Below, piece by piece: positions 15,988 to 25,409 of a stretch of 49,113 nt of DNA. Each line of letters opens with the position of its first letter. Position 1 is the first letter of the stretch. Under the pieces are notes generated by a model. The model saw nothing but the letters and a program-made list of their open reading frames with translations. It ran no database searches and was not told the origin of the DNA. The stretch is from an uncultured Eubacterium sp. Lineage in GTDB: Bacteria; Bacillota; Clostridia; Oscillospirales; Acutalibacteraceae. The stretch is from positions 19,288-68,400 of the forward strand of contig CAJOJV010000015.1 of assembly GCA_905234995.1 (NCBI GenBank), in the 5' to 3' direction. The translations under genes were made by a program, and so were the position numbers.

Positions 15988-18900
15988 TGAATTTGTTCAA
16001 GGATTATTTTGCGGATTACGTTGATGAATTTCAGCTGACGAGCCTGCAAAACGGCGAAATCGTTCGCTTCACGGTTAATAAGGATAACCGCGAGCTGATC
16101 GTCGTTTTGTCGCTTTCGGAGCTTGTTGATTATTCGGTTTTTGAATCCGCGGAAAAAAGCATTAAAAATTCAATGGGCTTAAATAAGGTCACAATCAAGC
16201 CGCGCTATATGAGCAACAGGTTTGAAACCGCTTATTTCCCGAGCATCGTTGAATTCGTTAAAAAGCAAAATCCCGCCGCAAACGGCTTTTTTGACGGTGC
16301 GGTGGTTGAATATAATGAGCCGAAGCTCAGAATACTTCTGCGTAACGGCGGTATAGATATTCTCCTCAATAAAGCCGTTGACACCGATATTCAAAGCGTT
16401 ATTCTTGATATGTTCGGTTTCGAGCCGCAGGTTAAGCTCGTGGAGCTTGAAAGCTTTGATATCGAGGCTGCCGTTAAGGAAGCGGTTGCGGAAAAGCAGG
16501 CGGTTGAAGCGCAGAAAAAAGAGGAAAAGGCTAAAAACGTTAAGCACACGCTTATGCCTAATCTGCCTCTTTATGAGGATACTCAGAGGGTTATTTTCGG
16601 CAGAAGGCTCAAGGAAGCGCCAAAGCCGATTGCAGAGGTTCAGCCCGATGACGGCTTTATAACCGTCTGGGGCGACGTGCTTAAAACCGAGGTTAAGGAC
16701 ACTAAAAGGGGAGACAGCAAGATTTTCTCCTTCGATATCAGCGATTATACCTCCTCAATCACGGTTAAAATTTTTGACCGCAATAATATCGTTGAGCCCC
16801 TCGTTGATAAGCTCACTACGGGCACGACGGTTATTATTTCCGGCGGCTATCAGTTTGATACCTTTTCAAATCAGCTCGTGCTTCGGCCCAATACTATCGT
16901 AACGGTAATGAAAGCGCAGAAGCTTGATGAGGCAGAGGAAAAAAGAGTTGAGCTTCATTTGCATACCGCTTTTTCGGAAATGGATGCAATCGCAAAGCCT
17001 AAGGATTTAATTAAGCGCGCTGCTCAGTGGGGGCATAAAGCAATTGCCGTTACGGACCACGGCGTCGTTCAGGCGCTGCCGGAAGCGTATTCCGCCGCAA
17101 AGGCAAACGGAATTAAGCTCATTCTCGGAATGGAGGGCTATCTCGTTGACGATTCTCTTTATCCCGATTTTATGAATATGAAGATGAAGGAATTTCGCCG
17201 TCATCACATTATCCTGCTCGTTAAGGAGGATAATTCCCTTGATGAAAGCGTGCCGCCCGAGGAACGCAAATACGGCAGAAAAAATCTTTATCAGATGATT
17301 TCCCATTCACACGTTAAAACCTTTAAGGGCAGGCCGCTTATTCCGAAATCTCTTCTTGCCGAGAAGAGAGACGGTATTCTTGTCGGCTCCGCGTGCGAGC
17401 AGGGCGAGCTTATTCAGGCAATCCTTCACGGCAAATCCCGCGAAGAGGTTGAGGCGCTTGCAGAGTTTTATGATTACATAGAAATTCAGCCGAACGGCAA
17501 CAACGCCTTTATGATACGCTCAACGAGGGATATTCACGAAAATATTAATTCCGAAGAGGATTTGATAAATATTAATAAACAGCTCGTTGAAATTGCGGAC
17601 AAGCAGGGCAAGCTCGTCGTTGCAACTGGCGACGTGCATTTCCTTGATGAAAAGGATGCAAAATTCCGCGCAATTATTATGGCGTCAAAGGGTTTTGAGG
17701 ATGCGGACGAGCAGGCTCCGCTCTATTTCAAAACAACTGATGAAATGCTTGCGGATTTCGCGTGGGCAGGCAGCAGGGCAAAGGAATTCGTTGTTGATAA
17801 TCCCAATAAGATTGCGGATATGATTCAGGATGATATCCGCCCGATTCCGCCGGGCACCTATCAGCCCCATATTGACGGCGCTGATGAGGAGCTTACCGAA
17901 AAATGCTGGAGCATGGCTAAGGAGCTTTACGGCGACCCCGTTCCCGAATACGTTGCCGCAAGGCTTCAGCGTGAGCTGGATTCAATCATAAACCACGGCT
18001 TCGGCGTGCTTTACGTTATTGCAAAGCGCCTCGTTGAGGAAAGCGAAAGAAACGGCTATCTCGTCGGCTCCCGTGGTTCGGTAGGCTCATCCCTCGCCGC
18101 TCATTTCGGCGGTATATCTGAGGTTAATCCGCTTGCTCCGCATTATTATTGCAAAAAGTGCAGGCACAGCGAATTTTTCCTCAACGGCGAGTACGGCTCA
18201 GGCTTCGATTTGCCGCCAAAAAATTGTCCCGTATGCGGCGAGCCTATGAAGCGCGACGGGCACGAAATCCCGTTTGAAACCTTCCTTGGCTTTGACGGCG
18301 ATAAGGAACCCGATATTGACCTTAATTTCTCCGGCGAATATCAGTCCCGCTCGCACCGCTTTACCGAGGAGCTTTTCGGTAAGGATTACGTCTTCAAGGC
18401 GGGCACGATGGCAACCGTTGCCGATAAAACCGCTTACGGCTACGTCTGCAAATATCTTGAGGAGCGCGGGCTTCTTAACGTCACTCCCAAGGCTGAGATA
18501 GACAGATTGACAGACGGCTGCACGGGTATTAAGCGCACGACGGGTCAGCACCCCGGTGGAATGGTTGTTGTGCCTGATAAATACACGGTTGAGGATTTCA
18601 CACCAATTCAGTATCCCTCAAACGATGAAAAGAAGGGCACTTACACAACTCATTTTGATTTCAAAAATTCACTTCACGATACGCTGTTAAAGCTCGATGA
18701 GCTCGGCCACGATAATCCCACGATTTATAAATATCTTGAGGATGCAACGGGCATTCCGGTTATGGACGTTGATTTGTCCGACCCGAAGCTCTATCAGCTC
18801 ATAACCTCAACCGAGCCAATCGGCGTCAGCCCCGAGGATATTGATTGCCCGACGGGCACGCTTGCCATTCCCGAAATGGGTACCCCGTTTGTTATCGGAA

Positions 18901-19796
18901 TGCTCACGGAAGCGCAGCCGAAGAATTTTGCGGATTTGCTGCAGATTTCAGGACTTTCACACGGCACGGACGTTTGGCTCGGCAACGCACAGGATTTGAT
19001 TAAAAACGGCACCTGCACGATTTCGGACGTTATCGGCTGCCGTGATGATATTATGACTCATCTGATTCACGTTGCAGAGCATTATGAAGCCACCACGGGC
19101 AAGCAGTCGCCGCTTTCAAAAAAGGATTGCTTCAAGATTATGGAGTACACCCGTAAGGGCAAAGCGCCAAAGGAGCTTCCGCCCTATGAGGATGCAATGA
19201 AGCAAATCGGCGTTGAGCAGTGGTATATTGATTCTTGCTATAAAATTAAATATATGTTCCCCAAGGCTCACGCCGCCGCTTACGTTATTGCGGCTCTGCG
19301 TATTGCCTGGTATAAGATTTATTATCCCGTTGAATTCTATTCTGCGTTCTTCACCGTCCGCGGCGATGCGATTGATGCCGTTGCGGCTGTTCAGGGCAAG
19401 GCTGCGGTTAAGAAGAAAATGAATGAGTTTAACGATAAGAAAAAGAGAGGACTCCCGATTACCGCCAAAGAGGAATCGACGTACGTCGTTAATCAGATTG
19501 TTATTGAAATGCTGGCAAGGGGCTATGAATTCCTCAGCGTGGATCTCTATAAATCCGATTGGCGAGTTTATAAGATTGAAAACGGCAAAATCAGGCTTCC
19601 GTTCTCCGCTATTGACGGTATCGGCGAAACCGCTGCAAAGGCAATTGCCGATGCTGTTGAAAGAAATCCGGAGGGCTTTATTGCTTCGGATGATTTGGCA
19701 AACGAGCCTGGAGTCGGCAAATCCGTTGTTGATGCGCTGCGAAATGCAGGTGCTCTCGGCGATTTGCCCGAAAGCAAACAGATTTCATTCTTTTAA
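15987..19796 (+). CDS. polC: DNA polymerase III PolC-type alpha subunit lacking the exonuclease domain
   Basis: The replicative polymerase of Firmicutes. The N-terminal domain (1-160) and OB fold (about 220-310) are followed by the PHP domain: HLH at 324-326, VTDHGVVQ, RRHHIILL, SACEQGE and TGDVHFLDE. In typical PolC a DnaQ-like 3'-5' exonuclease with FDVETTG is inserted in PHP. Here VDD (387-389) joins within about 15 residues to the segment that normally follows it, and no such motif exists. Length is 1269 residues against roughly 1430-1450. The catalytic core is intact: YLVGSRGSVGSSL, zinc cysteines CKKC/CPVC, PDIDLNFSGEY with Asp776 and Asp778, TTGQHPGG and KAHAAAYV. The C-terminus QISFF suits clamp binding. 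Confidence 0.95.
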   Translation: MNLFKDYFADYVDEFQLTSLQNGEIVRFTVNKDNRELIVVLSLSELVDYSVFESAEKSIKNSMGLNKVTIKPRYMSNRFETAYFPSIVEFVKKQNPAANGFFDGAVVEYNEPKLRILLRNGGIDILLNKAVDTDIQSVILDMFGFEPQVKLVELESFDIEAAVKEAVAEKQAVEAQKKEEKAKNVKHTLMPNLPLYEDTQRVIFGRRLKEAPKPIAEVQPDDGFITVWGDVLKTEVKDTKRGDSKIFSFDISDYTSSITVKIFDRNNIVEPLVDKLTTGTTVIISGGYQFDTFSNQLVLRPNTIVTVMKAQKLDEAEEKRVELHLHTAFSEMDAIAKPKDLIKRAAQWGHKAIAVTDHGVVQALPEAYSAAKANGIKLILGMEGYLVDDSLYPDFMNMKMKEFRRHHIILLVKEDNSLDESVPPEERKYGRKNLYQMISHSHVKTFKGRPLIPKSLLAEKRDGILVGSACEQGELIQAILHGKSREEVEALAEFYDYIEIQPNGNNAFMIRSTRDIHENINSEEDLININKQLVEIADKQGKLVVATGDVHFLDEKDAKFRAIIMASKGFEDADEQAPLYFKTTDEMLADFAWAGSRAKEFVVDNPNKIADMIQDDIRPIPPGTYQPHIDGADEELTEKCWSMAKELYGDPVPEYVAARLQRELDSIINHGFGVLYVIAKRLVEESERNGYLVGSRGSVGSSLAAHFGGISEVNPLAPHYYCKKCRHSEFFLNGEYGSGFDLPPKNCPVCGEPMKRDGHEIPFETFLGFDGDKEPDIDLNFSGEYQSRSHRFTEELFGKDYVFKAGTMATVADKTAYGYVCKYLEERGLLNVTPKAEIDRLTDGCTGIKRTTGQHPGGMVVVPDKYTVEDFTPIQYPSNDEKKGTYTTHFDFKNSLHDTLLKLDELGHDNPTIYKYLEDATGIPVMDVDLSDPKLYQLITSTEPIGVSPEDIDCPTGTLAIPEMGTPFVIGMLTEAQPKNFADLLQISGLSHGTDVWLGNAQDLIKNGTCTISDVIGCRDDIMTHLIHVAEHYEATTGKQSPLSKKDCFKIMEYTRKGKAPKELPPYEDAMKQIGVEQWYIDSCYKIKYMFPKAHAAAYVIAALRIAWYKIYYPVEFYSAFFTVRGDAIDAVAAVQGKAAVKKKMNEFNDKKKRGLPITAKEESTYVVNQIVIEMLARGYEFLSVDLYKSDWRVYKIENGKIRLPFSAIDGIGETAAKAIADAVERNPEGFIASDDLANEPGVGKSVVDALRNAGALGDLPESKQISFF

Positions 19797-19829
19797 ATAA
19801 TATATAATTTACAATAATAAAAATAATAA

Positions 19830-19875
19830 TTGACAGGGGCACTTTATTGTGTTAGCATATTAGCACGCTAAAGTG
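19830..19875 (+). promoter_or_regulatory. his operon promoter with overlapping palindrome
   Basis: TTGACA (19830-19835), 17 bases, TAGCAT (19853-19858). An imperfect 36-base palindrome (19840-19875) covers the spacer, -10 and start region, with perfect outer arms CACTTTA/TAAAGTG. TTAGCA also occurs twice as a direct repeat 8 bases apart. This is operator-like. The leader is too short for a T-box. Confidence 0.55.
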
Positions 19876-19888
19876 AAAGAGGTTAATT

Positions 19889-21502
19889 ATGAAACGTTAT
19901 TCAAATGTAACACCCGAGGGCAGCAGGGATTTCCTGTTTGATGAAAGCGACGATAGAAAAGCGGTTGAGACCGCGCTTTCAGCCCTTTATAAGGAATATA
20001 ATTATCGCAAGGTTATCACTCCCGCAATTGAATATTTTGATGTGTTCAACAGCGATAACGTCGGCATTGAGGCGGATGAGATGTATAAGCTCACCGATAA
20101 TTACGGACGCACAACCGTGCTTCGTCCGGATAACACGATGCCCATCGCAAGGCTCGTTGCCACAAGGCTTAAGAAAGAGGATTTCCCCGTAAGGCTTTAT
20201 TATAATCAAAATGTTTTCGTGCGTAATAAAACCCTTGCAGGCAGAACCGATGAAATTCCGCAAAGCGGTATTGAGCTTATTGGCGACGGCTCGCTTGATG
20301 CGGATTTGGAAGTGCTGTCAATGGCGGCTGAGGCGCTCAGAAGATGCGGGCTCAATTCCTTTACGCTTGAAATCGGCAATGCGGGCTTCTTTAACGCTGT
20401 GCTCGGCAATATGGAAATCAGCAAAACTCAGAAAGCGGATATCTGCAATCTGATTGAGGGCAAGAATTATGCAGCTCTCAACGATTTGCTTTCCTCGATT
20501 GGTGACACTGCCGAAACCAGGGTGCTTCATATTCTGCCGCGCCTTTTCGGCTCGGTTGAGGTGCTTGAAAAAGCCAAAAGGCTTTATAACACAGAGGCTT
20601 CTAACGAGGCGCTTGATTATATCAAAACCGTTTATGAGCGCTTAACGGAGCTCGGCATTGCGGATAACGTTATGATTGACCTCGGGCTCGTTAACCGTTC
20701 GAATTATTATACGGGCATTATTTTCCGCGGCTACGTTCAGGGCTCGGGCTTAACCGTGCTTTCGGGCGGTCGCTATGATAATCTGATTTCCGAATTCGGA
20801 ATGAATGCCCCCGCAATCGGCTTTGCGTTTGATGTTAATGCGCTTTGCGATGTTAAAAATGAGATTGTTAATGTTGAGCGCCCGATAAGAATTGCCCTCA
20901 CAAAGGGCAGGCTTGAAAAGGCTTCAATAAAGCTTTTCCAGAAAATGGGGCTTGATACCACGGAGCTTGAGAATAAGGGCAGGCGTCTAATTCTTCCCGT
21001 TGATGAATATGAGGCGGTGCTTTCAAAAGCGCCGGATGTAATCACATATATTGAGCACGGCGTGTGCGATATCGGCGTTGTCGGCAAGGATACCATCGTT
21101 GAGCACGGCAATTCCTTTTATGAGGTTATGGATTTAAATATCGGCAAATGCCGCTTTGCGCTTGCCTGCCCGAAGGGCACGAATTTCTTCTCGGGCTATA
21201 AGCGCAAAACAGTCGCTTCCAAATATCCCAAGGTTGCAAAGGAATTCTTTAAATCCAAGGGCATGGATGTTGACGTTATTAAGATTGAGGGCAGCGTGGA
21301 GCTTGCTCCGCTTCTCGGCCTTGCAGACGGTATCGTGGATATTGTTGAAACAGGCTCAACCTTAAAGGAAAACGGGCTTGAGGTTGTTGAGGAAATCCTG
21401 CCGATTTCCGCAAGAGTAATCGTTAATATGGCTTCAATGAAGCTGCGCAAGCAGGAGATTGAGGCGTTTTTAGAGGATATGGAGCTTGCTTCAAAAGTTT
21501 AA
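19889..21502 (+). CDS. hisZG: HisZ-HisG fusion ATP phosphoribosyltransferase
   Basis: 537 residues covering two normally separate proteins. Residues 1-325 are HisZ, the HisRS-like regulatory subunit (TPEGSRDFLF, LRPDNTMPIARL, then LTVLSGGRYDNLISEFG). Residues 331-537 are a short-form HisG catalytic unit (IALTKGRLEKASIKLF, CDIGVVGKDTI and the signature DGIVDIVETGSTLKENGL). It joins ATP and PRPP in the first step of histidine synthesis. The frame is continuous with a short linker (ALCDVKNEIVNVERP). ATG 19889 follows AAGAGG. First gene of the his operon. Confidence 0.93.
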   Translation: MKRYSNVTPEGSRDFLFDESDDRKAVETALSALYKEYNYRKVITPAIEYFDVFNSDNVGIEADEMYKLTDNYGRTTVLRPDNTMPIARLVATRLKKEDFPVRLYYNQNVFVRNKTLAGRTDEIPQSGIELIGDGSLDADLEVLSMAAEALRRCGLNSFTLEIGNAGFFNAVLGNMEISKTQKADICNLIEGKNYAALNDLLSSIGDTAETRVLHILPRLFGSVEVLEKAKRLYNTEASNEALDYIKTVYERLTELGIADNVMIDLGLVNRSNYYTGIIFRGYVQGSGLTVLSGGRYDNLISEFGMNAPAIGFAFDVNALCDVKNEIVNVERPIRIALTKGRLEKASIKLFQKMGLDTTELENKGRRLILPVDEYEAVLSKAPDVITYIEHGVCDIGVVGKDTIVEHGNSFYEVMDLNIGKCRFALACPKGTNFFSGYKRKTVASKYPKVAKEFFKSKGMDVDVIKIEGSVELAPLLGLADGIVDIVETGSTLKENGLEVVEEILPISARVIVNMASMKLRKQEIEAFLEDMELASKV

Positions 21503-21518
21503 TTACTGAGGTATGAAT

Positions 21519-22799
21519 ATGAAAATAACCAAGGCAAACGGCAAAACAGAATATCAGCTTATTGAAAATCTCAAAAAGCGCAGCGGGGAAACCGATGCAA
21601 AAATCGTTGAGATTGTTAATTCAATTATAAACGGAGTTAAGGAAGGCGGCGATGAGGCTGTCCGCGAATACACTGCTCGCTTTGACGGCATCGTTCCCAA
21701 GAAAACCGTTATTGAAAAGGAAGAGCTTGAGGGCTATCTTGATAAGGTTGACGAGGCTTTCAAAAAAGCAATCGTTGACGCTAAGAATAATATTTACGAT
21801 TTCCATCTGCGCCAGGCTCAGCAGAGCTGGATGACCACTAAGGAAAACGGCGTAATAATGGGGCAGAGAGTCAGAGGGCTCCACCGCGTGGGTATATACG
21901 TTCCCGGCGGCACGGCTGCTTATCCGAGCTCCGTTCTTATGAACGCCATTCCCGCGAAAATCGCAGGTGTTAAGGAAATCATTATGGTAACCCCGCCCGA
22001 TAAGGACGGTAATGCCAATCCGAATATTATGGCGGCTGCCGCAGTTGCAGGCGTTGACAGGGTGTTCCTTTGCGGCGGCGCGCAGGCAGTTGCCGCGCTT
22101 GCTTACGGCACGGAGAAAATTCCGAAGGTTGATAAAATCGTCGGCCCCGGTAATATCTTCGTTGCAACGGCAAAGAAGCTGCTTTACGGCGTCGTTGATA
22201 TTGATATGGTTGCGGGTCCGTCCGAAATTCTCATCGTTGCGGATAAATCCGCTAAGCCCGCTTTCCTTGCGGCTGATTTAATGAGCCAGGCTGAGCATGA
22301 TAAAATGGCTTCCGCAATCCTGCTCACAACCTCGGATTCAATCGCAAGGGCAACCGTGCATGAAATTGATAAGCAGATTAAATTCCTTCAAAGGCAGGAA
22401 ATTATTGAGCAGTCCCTCAACGATTACGGCGAGATTATTGTGTGCGAAAATCTGCAGCAGGCAATTGATTTTGCAAACGAGCTTGCGCCCGAGCATTTAG
22501 AGCTCTGCGTTGAGGAGCCGCTTAAGTATATCGGAATGCTTGATAATGCCGGCTCGGTATTCCTCGGAAACTTTTCACCCGAGCCCCTCGGCGATTATTT
22601 TGCTGGCCCCAATCACGTGCTTCCCACAAGCGGCACCGCAAGGTTTTTCAGCCCGCTTTCGGTTGACAGCTTCATAAAGAAATCGTCGTTTATTTATTAC
22701 ACGGAGCAGGAGCTTAAAAACGCCAAGGATGAGATTGTAACGCTTGCCGAGGCTGAGGGCTTAACCGCTCACGCAAACAGCATTAAGGTTAGATTTTAA
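21519..22799 (+). CDS. hisD: Histidinol dehydrogenase
   Basis: A Zn-dependent enzyme oxidising histidinol to histidine in two NAD steps. 426 residues. Motifs: GQRVRGLHRVGIYVPGGTAA, VDKIVGPGNIFVATAKK, DMVAGPSEILIVADKSA, LMSQAEHDKMASAIL and ELAPEHLEL. The ATG at 21519 has GAGG 7 bases upstream; the in-frame ATG at 21513 is too close to it. It follows hisZG by 16 bases. Confidence 0.97.
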   Translation: MKITKANGKTEYQLIENLKKRSGETDAKIVEIVNSIINGVKEGGDEAVREYTARFDGIVPKKTVIEKEELEGYLDKVDEAFKKAIVDAKNNIYDFHLRQAQQSWMTTKENGVIMGQRVRGLHRVGIYVPGGTAAYPSSVLMNAIPAKIAGVKEIIMVTPPDKDGNANPNIMAAAAVAGVDRVFLCGGAQAVAALAYGTEKIPKVDKIVGPGNIFVATAKKLLYGVVDIDMVAGPSEILIVADKSAKPAFLAADLMSQAEHDKMASAILLTTSDSIARATVHEIDKQIKFLQRQEIIEQSLNDYGEIIVCENLQQAIDFANELAPEHLELCVEEPLKYIGMLDNAGSVFLGNFSPEPLGDYFAGPNHVLPTSGTARFFSPLSVDSFIKKSSFIYYTEQELKNAKDEIVTLAEAEGLTAHANSIKVRF

Positions 22800-22801
22800 T
22801 T

Positions 22802-23908
22802 ATGGCGAACGCTAAGAAAAAGAAAGGCGGCTCGGATTTCAGTAAGTTCGTTTCAATAATCCTTGCCGTGATAGCCATTATCCTGTTCGTCCGTCAGGGC
22901 ATACAGCAGGCAAGGGAGCAGGCTTCAAGATACGCGGCTGCAAGAGCGGCAGAGGGCACGGCGGCAGTTCATTTCATTGACGTCGGTCAGGGCGATTGCG
23001 AATTCATTGAGCTTCCGAACGGAGAAACGATGCTGATTGACGCGGGCGAAAAGGAAGCGGGGCAAACGGTCGTTAATTATATCAATAGCCTCGGCTATAC
23101 GGAAATAACCTATCTGGTTGCCACCCATCCGCATTCGGATCATATCGGCGGGCTTCCTGCCGTATTCCGCGAGTTTGACATAAAAACGGTGTATATGCCA
23201 AACGTTGTAACCTCCTCGTCATCTTACGATAAGCTTTTATCCGCGGTTGAACAGGAGGGCTGCAGGGTTATTGAGGCAAAAGAGGGCGTTTCCGTCGTTA
23301 AAGATGATGAAAACGGGCTTTCGGTTTATATGCTTGCCCCCGTCGGCAGCGGCTATGAGGATTTAAATAATTATTCCGCAGTTGTTAAAATGGAGTTTTA
23401 TAACACGTCGTTCCTCTTTATGGGCGATGCCGAAACTCTTGCTGAAAAAGAAATCACTGCAGACGTCAGCGCGGACGTCGTCAAGGTCGGGCATCACTGC
23501 TCAAATTCCTCCTCGTCGGCGGAATTCGTAAAACGCGTTTCACCGCAGTATGCCGTGATTGAATGTGCTGCCGATAATTCCTACGGCCATCCGCATAAGG
23601 AGCCGTTAAAACGCTGGCAGTCGGTCGGCGCTGAGATACTGCGCACTGATACGATGGGCAGCATAACCATTGCGAGCGACGGCGTTAAGCTCACGGTTTC
23701 TTATGAGAACGCGGATAACGGCGTTTCAACCGCTTCGGTTGCCGAATATAAATGGGCGCTGAACACAAACACTATGAAAATACATTACCCCTCCTGTACT
23801 TCGGTAACGGAGGGCAACGGGAAAAATATAGAATATTCAAATAAAAGTCTTGAGGAATTGCAGGCGGCAGGCTATTCGCCCTGCGGCAGGTGCAATCCGC
23901 ACGAATAG
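22802..23908 (+). CDS. Secreted ComEC-like metallo-beta-lactamase hydrolase
   Basis: 368 residues. An N-terminal membrane anchor (residues 14-30, VSIILAVIAIILFV) places the rest outside the cell. The metallo-beta-lactamase domain has the ComEC C-terminal style: HFIDVGQGDCEFIELP, THPHSDHIGG, FMGDAE and VGHHCSNSS. The last 45 residues hold MKIHYPSC...GYSPCGRCNP, a Cys motif also found attached to micrococcal nucleases and other secreted MBL proteins. The substrate is probably nucleic acid or another phosphodiester, unproven. It sits between hisD and hisB, where hisC might be expected. Confidence 0.85.
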   Translation: MANAKKKKGGSDFSKFVSIILAVIAIILFVRQGIQQAREQASRYAAARAAEGTAAVHFIDVGQGDCEFIELPNGETMLIDAGEKEAGQTVVNYINSLGYTEITYLVATHPHSDHIGGLPAVFREFDIKTVYMPNVVTSSSSYDKLLSAVEQEGCRVIEAKEGVSVVKDDENGLSVYMLAPVGSGYEDLNNYSAVVKMEFYNTSFLFMGDAETLAEKEITADVSADVVKVGHHCSNSSSSAEFVKRVSPQYAVIECAADNSYGHPHKEPLKRWQSVGAEILRTDTMGSITIASDGVKLTVSYENADNGVSTASVAEYKWALNTNTMKIHYPSCTSVTEGNGKNIEYSNKSLEELQAAGYSPCGRCNPHE

Positions 23909-23912
23909 AAAT

Positions 23913-24137
23913 ATGAAGATTGTTATTGACAGAATTGAAGAAGCAATTGCAGTTTGCGAGCTTGAAAACGGCGAAATGATTGAAGTGCCCGTTTCGCTTT
24001 TCGGCGAGGTTAAAGAGGGCGATATAGTCAGCATAACCGTTGAAGAGGAGCAAACGAGAATAAAAACTAATGAAATGCAAAGGCGCCTCAGCGCGCTTTT
24101 TGCAGGGAGTGACGAAGATGAGAACTGCACAGATTGA
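23913..24137 (+). CDS. DUF3006-like small protein
   Basis: 74 acidic residues beginning MKIVIDRIEEAIAVCELENG, then EVPVSLFGEVKEGDIVSITVEEEQT, ending EDENCTD. The pattern of short strands around ENGE and EGDIV fits DUF3006, small proteins that accompany secreted ComEC-like MBL hydrolases (family recollection). It starts 5 bases after the MBL stop, has no good ribosome site, and its end overlaps hisB by 20 bases, so it is translationally embedded in the operon. Confidence 0.75.
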   Translation: MKIVIDRIEEAIAVCELENGEMIEVPVSLFGEVKEGDIVSITVEEEQTRIKTNEMQRRLSALFAGSDEDENCTD

Positions 24138-24693
24138 AAGAAACACAAAGGAAACTCAGATAAAAATCAGCCTTAATCTGGACGGGGGCGACGTTAAGGC
24201 TTCAACGGGCATCGGCTTTTTTGACCATATGCTAACAGCCTTTGGCGTTCACGGCGGCTTCGGGCTTGAGGTTCAGGTTAAGGGCGATTTGGAGGTTGAT
24301 AACCACCACACCGTTGAGGATACGGGCATTGCCCTCGGTATGGCGTTCAGGCAGGCGCTCGGCGATATGGGCGGCATAAACCGTTACGGCTCCTTCTATA
24401 TTCCCATGGATGAAAGCCTTGCACATTGCGCGCTTGATATTTCAAACAGACCCTTCCTCGTTTTCAACGCTGATTTTAACGAGGAGCTATGCGGCGATTA
24501 TGAAACCTGCTGCACTGAGGAGTTCTTCCGTGCCTTTGCCGTAAACGCGGGCATAACGCTTCATCTCAACGTGCTTTACGGCTCAAATTCTCACCACGAA
24601 ATTGAGGCGCTTTTCAAAGCCTGCGCCCACGCGCTTGACGTTGCAACGGCAAAGAAAGAGGGCGGCGTGCTCTCAACCAAAGGAGTTCTCTGA
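24118..24693 (+). CDS. hisB: Imidazoleglycerol-phosphate dehydratase
   Basis: The monofunctional HisB dehydratase, 191 residues. It dehydrates imidazole glycerol phosphate using two Mn ions. Signatures: GIGFFDHMLTAFGVHGGFG, DNHHTVEDTGIALG and the second metal site GSNSHHEIEALFKACAHAL. AGGGAG precedes the ATG by 8 bases, inside the DUF3006-like gene. The stop overlaps the hisA ATG (TGATG). No HisN phosphatase domain is fused. Confidence 0.97.
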   Translation: MRTAQIERNTKETQIKISLNLDGGDVKASTGIGFFDHMLTAFGVHGGFGLEVQVKGDLEVDNHHTVEDTGIALGMAFRQALGDMGGINRYGSFYIPMDESLAHCALDISNRPFLVFNADFNEELCGDYETCCTEEFFRAFAVNAGITLHLNVLYGSNSHHEIEALFKACAHALDVATAKKEGGVLSTKGVL

Positions 24694-25409
24694 TGATTAT
24701 TTTTCCTGCAATTGATATAATGGGCGGTAAGCCCGTGCGCCTTTATAAGGGCGAATTTTCAACTGCCTACAGCGTTGCAGAGAATGCGCTTGAAACCGCC
24801 CTTCATTTTCAAAGCCTCGGCGCCGAGTGGCTTCACACCGTTGATTTGGATGGCTCTCTGAAAAAGGAACGCGTGAATTCGGAAGTGTTCCTCTCAATTG
24901 CCGAAAACACAAATTTAAAGGTTGAGGTCGGCGGCGGTATCCGCACACTTGAGGATATTGATTTTTATCTCGGCAACGGAATTGAAAGGGTTATTCTGGG
25001 CTCGGTTGCGCTCAAAAATCCCGCGCTCGTTAAGGAAGCCGTGCATAGCTTCGGCGGAGATAAAATCGTTGTAGGCATAGATGCAAAAAAGGGCTACGTT
25101 GCAACGGAGGGCTGGACGGAAAGCTCGGACGTTTATTTCACGGAGCTTGCAAAGCAGATGGAGGATATCGGCATTAAAACGATTATTTACACCGATATCT
25201 CCAGGGACGGCACTCTGAGCGGTCCCAACATCAAGCAGCTTTCAGAGCTTGATAAAGCCGTATCCTGCAACGTGGTTGCCTCGGGCGGGATAACGGATTT
25301 AAACGATATTATCGCTCTGAAAAACGAGGGGCTTTACGGCGCAATCTGCGGTAAGAGCATTTACAGCGGAACGCTTGAGCTCAGAGACGCAATTGAGGTG
25401 TGCAGATGA
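24693..25409 (+). CDS. hisA: ProFAR isomerase (HisA)
   Basis: A TIM-barrel isomerase acting on ProFAR in histidine synthesis. 238 residues. The catalytic Asp is at residue 8 (FPAIDIMGG). [33 protein letters not shown] and [13 protein letters not shown] (second Asp) follow. C-terminal [11 protein letters not shown] completes the phosphate site. The start overlaps hisB by one base with AAAGGAG upstream. HisF, usually the next gene, is missing here. Confidence 0.97.
   Translation: MIIFPAIDIMGGKPVRLYKGEFSTAYSVAENALETALHFQSLGAEWLHTVDLDGSLKKERVNSEVFLSIAENTNLKVEVGGGIRTLEDIDFYLGNGIERVILGSVALKNPALVKEAVHSFGGDKIVVGIDAKKGYVATEGWTESSDVYFTELAKQMEDIGIKTIIYTDISRDGTLSGPNIKQLSELDKAVSCNVVASGGITDLNDIIALKNEGLYGAICGKSIYSGTLELRDAIEVCR

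Noticed and set aside
17130-17200. Frameshift or sequencing gap as the cause of the short PolC
   Set aside because: The frame is continuous, both PHP halves keep their metal motifs and the junction contains an ordinary linker, so a true domain loss is simpler.
19797-19888. T-box or attenuator in the his leader
   Set aside because: Fewer than 35 bases separate the predicted start site from hisZ; no specifier loop, T-box sequence or His-rich leader peptide.
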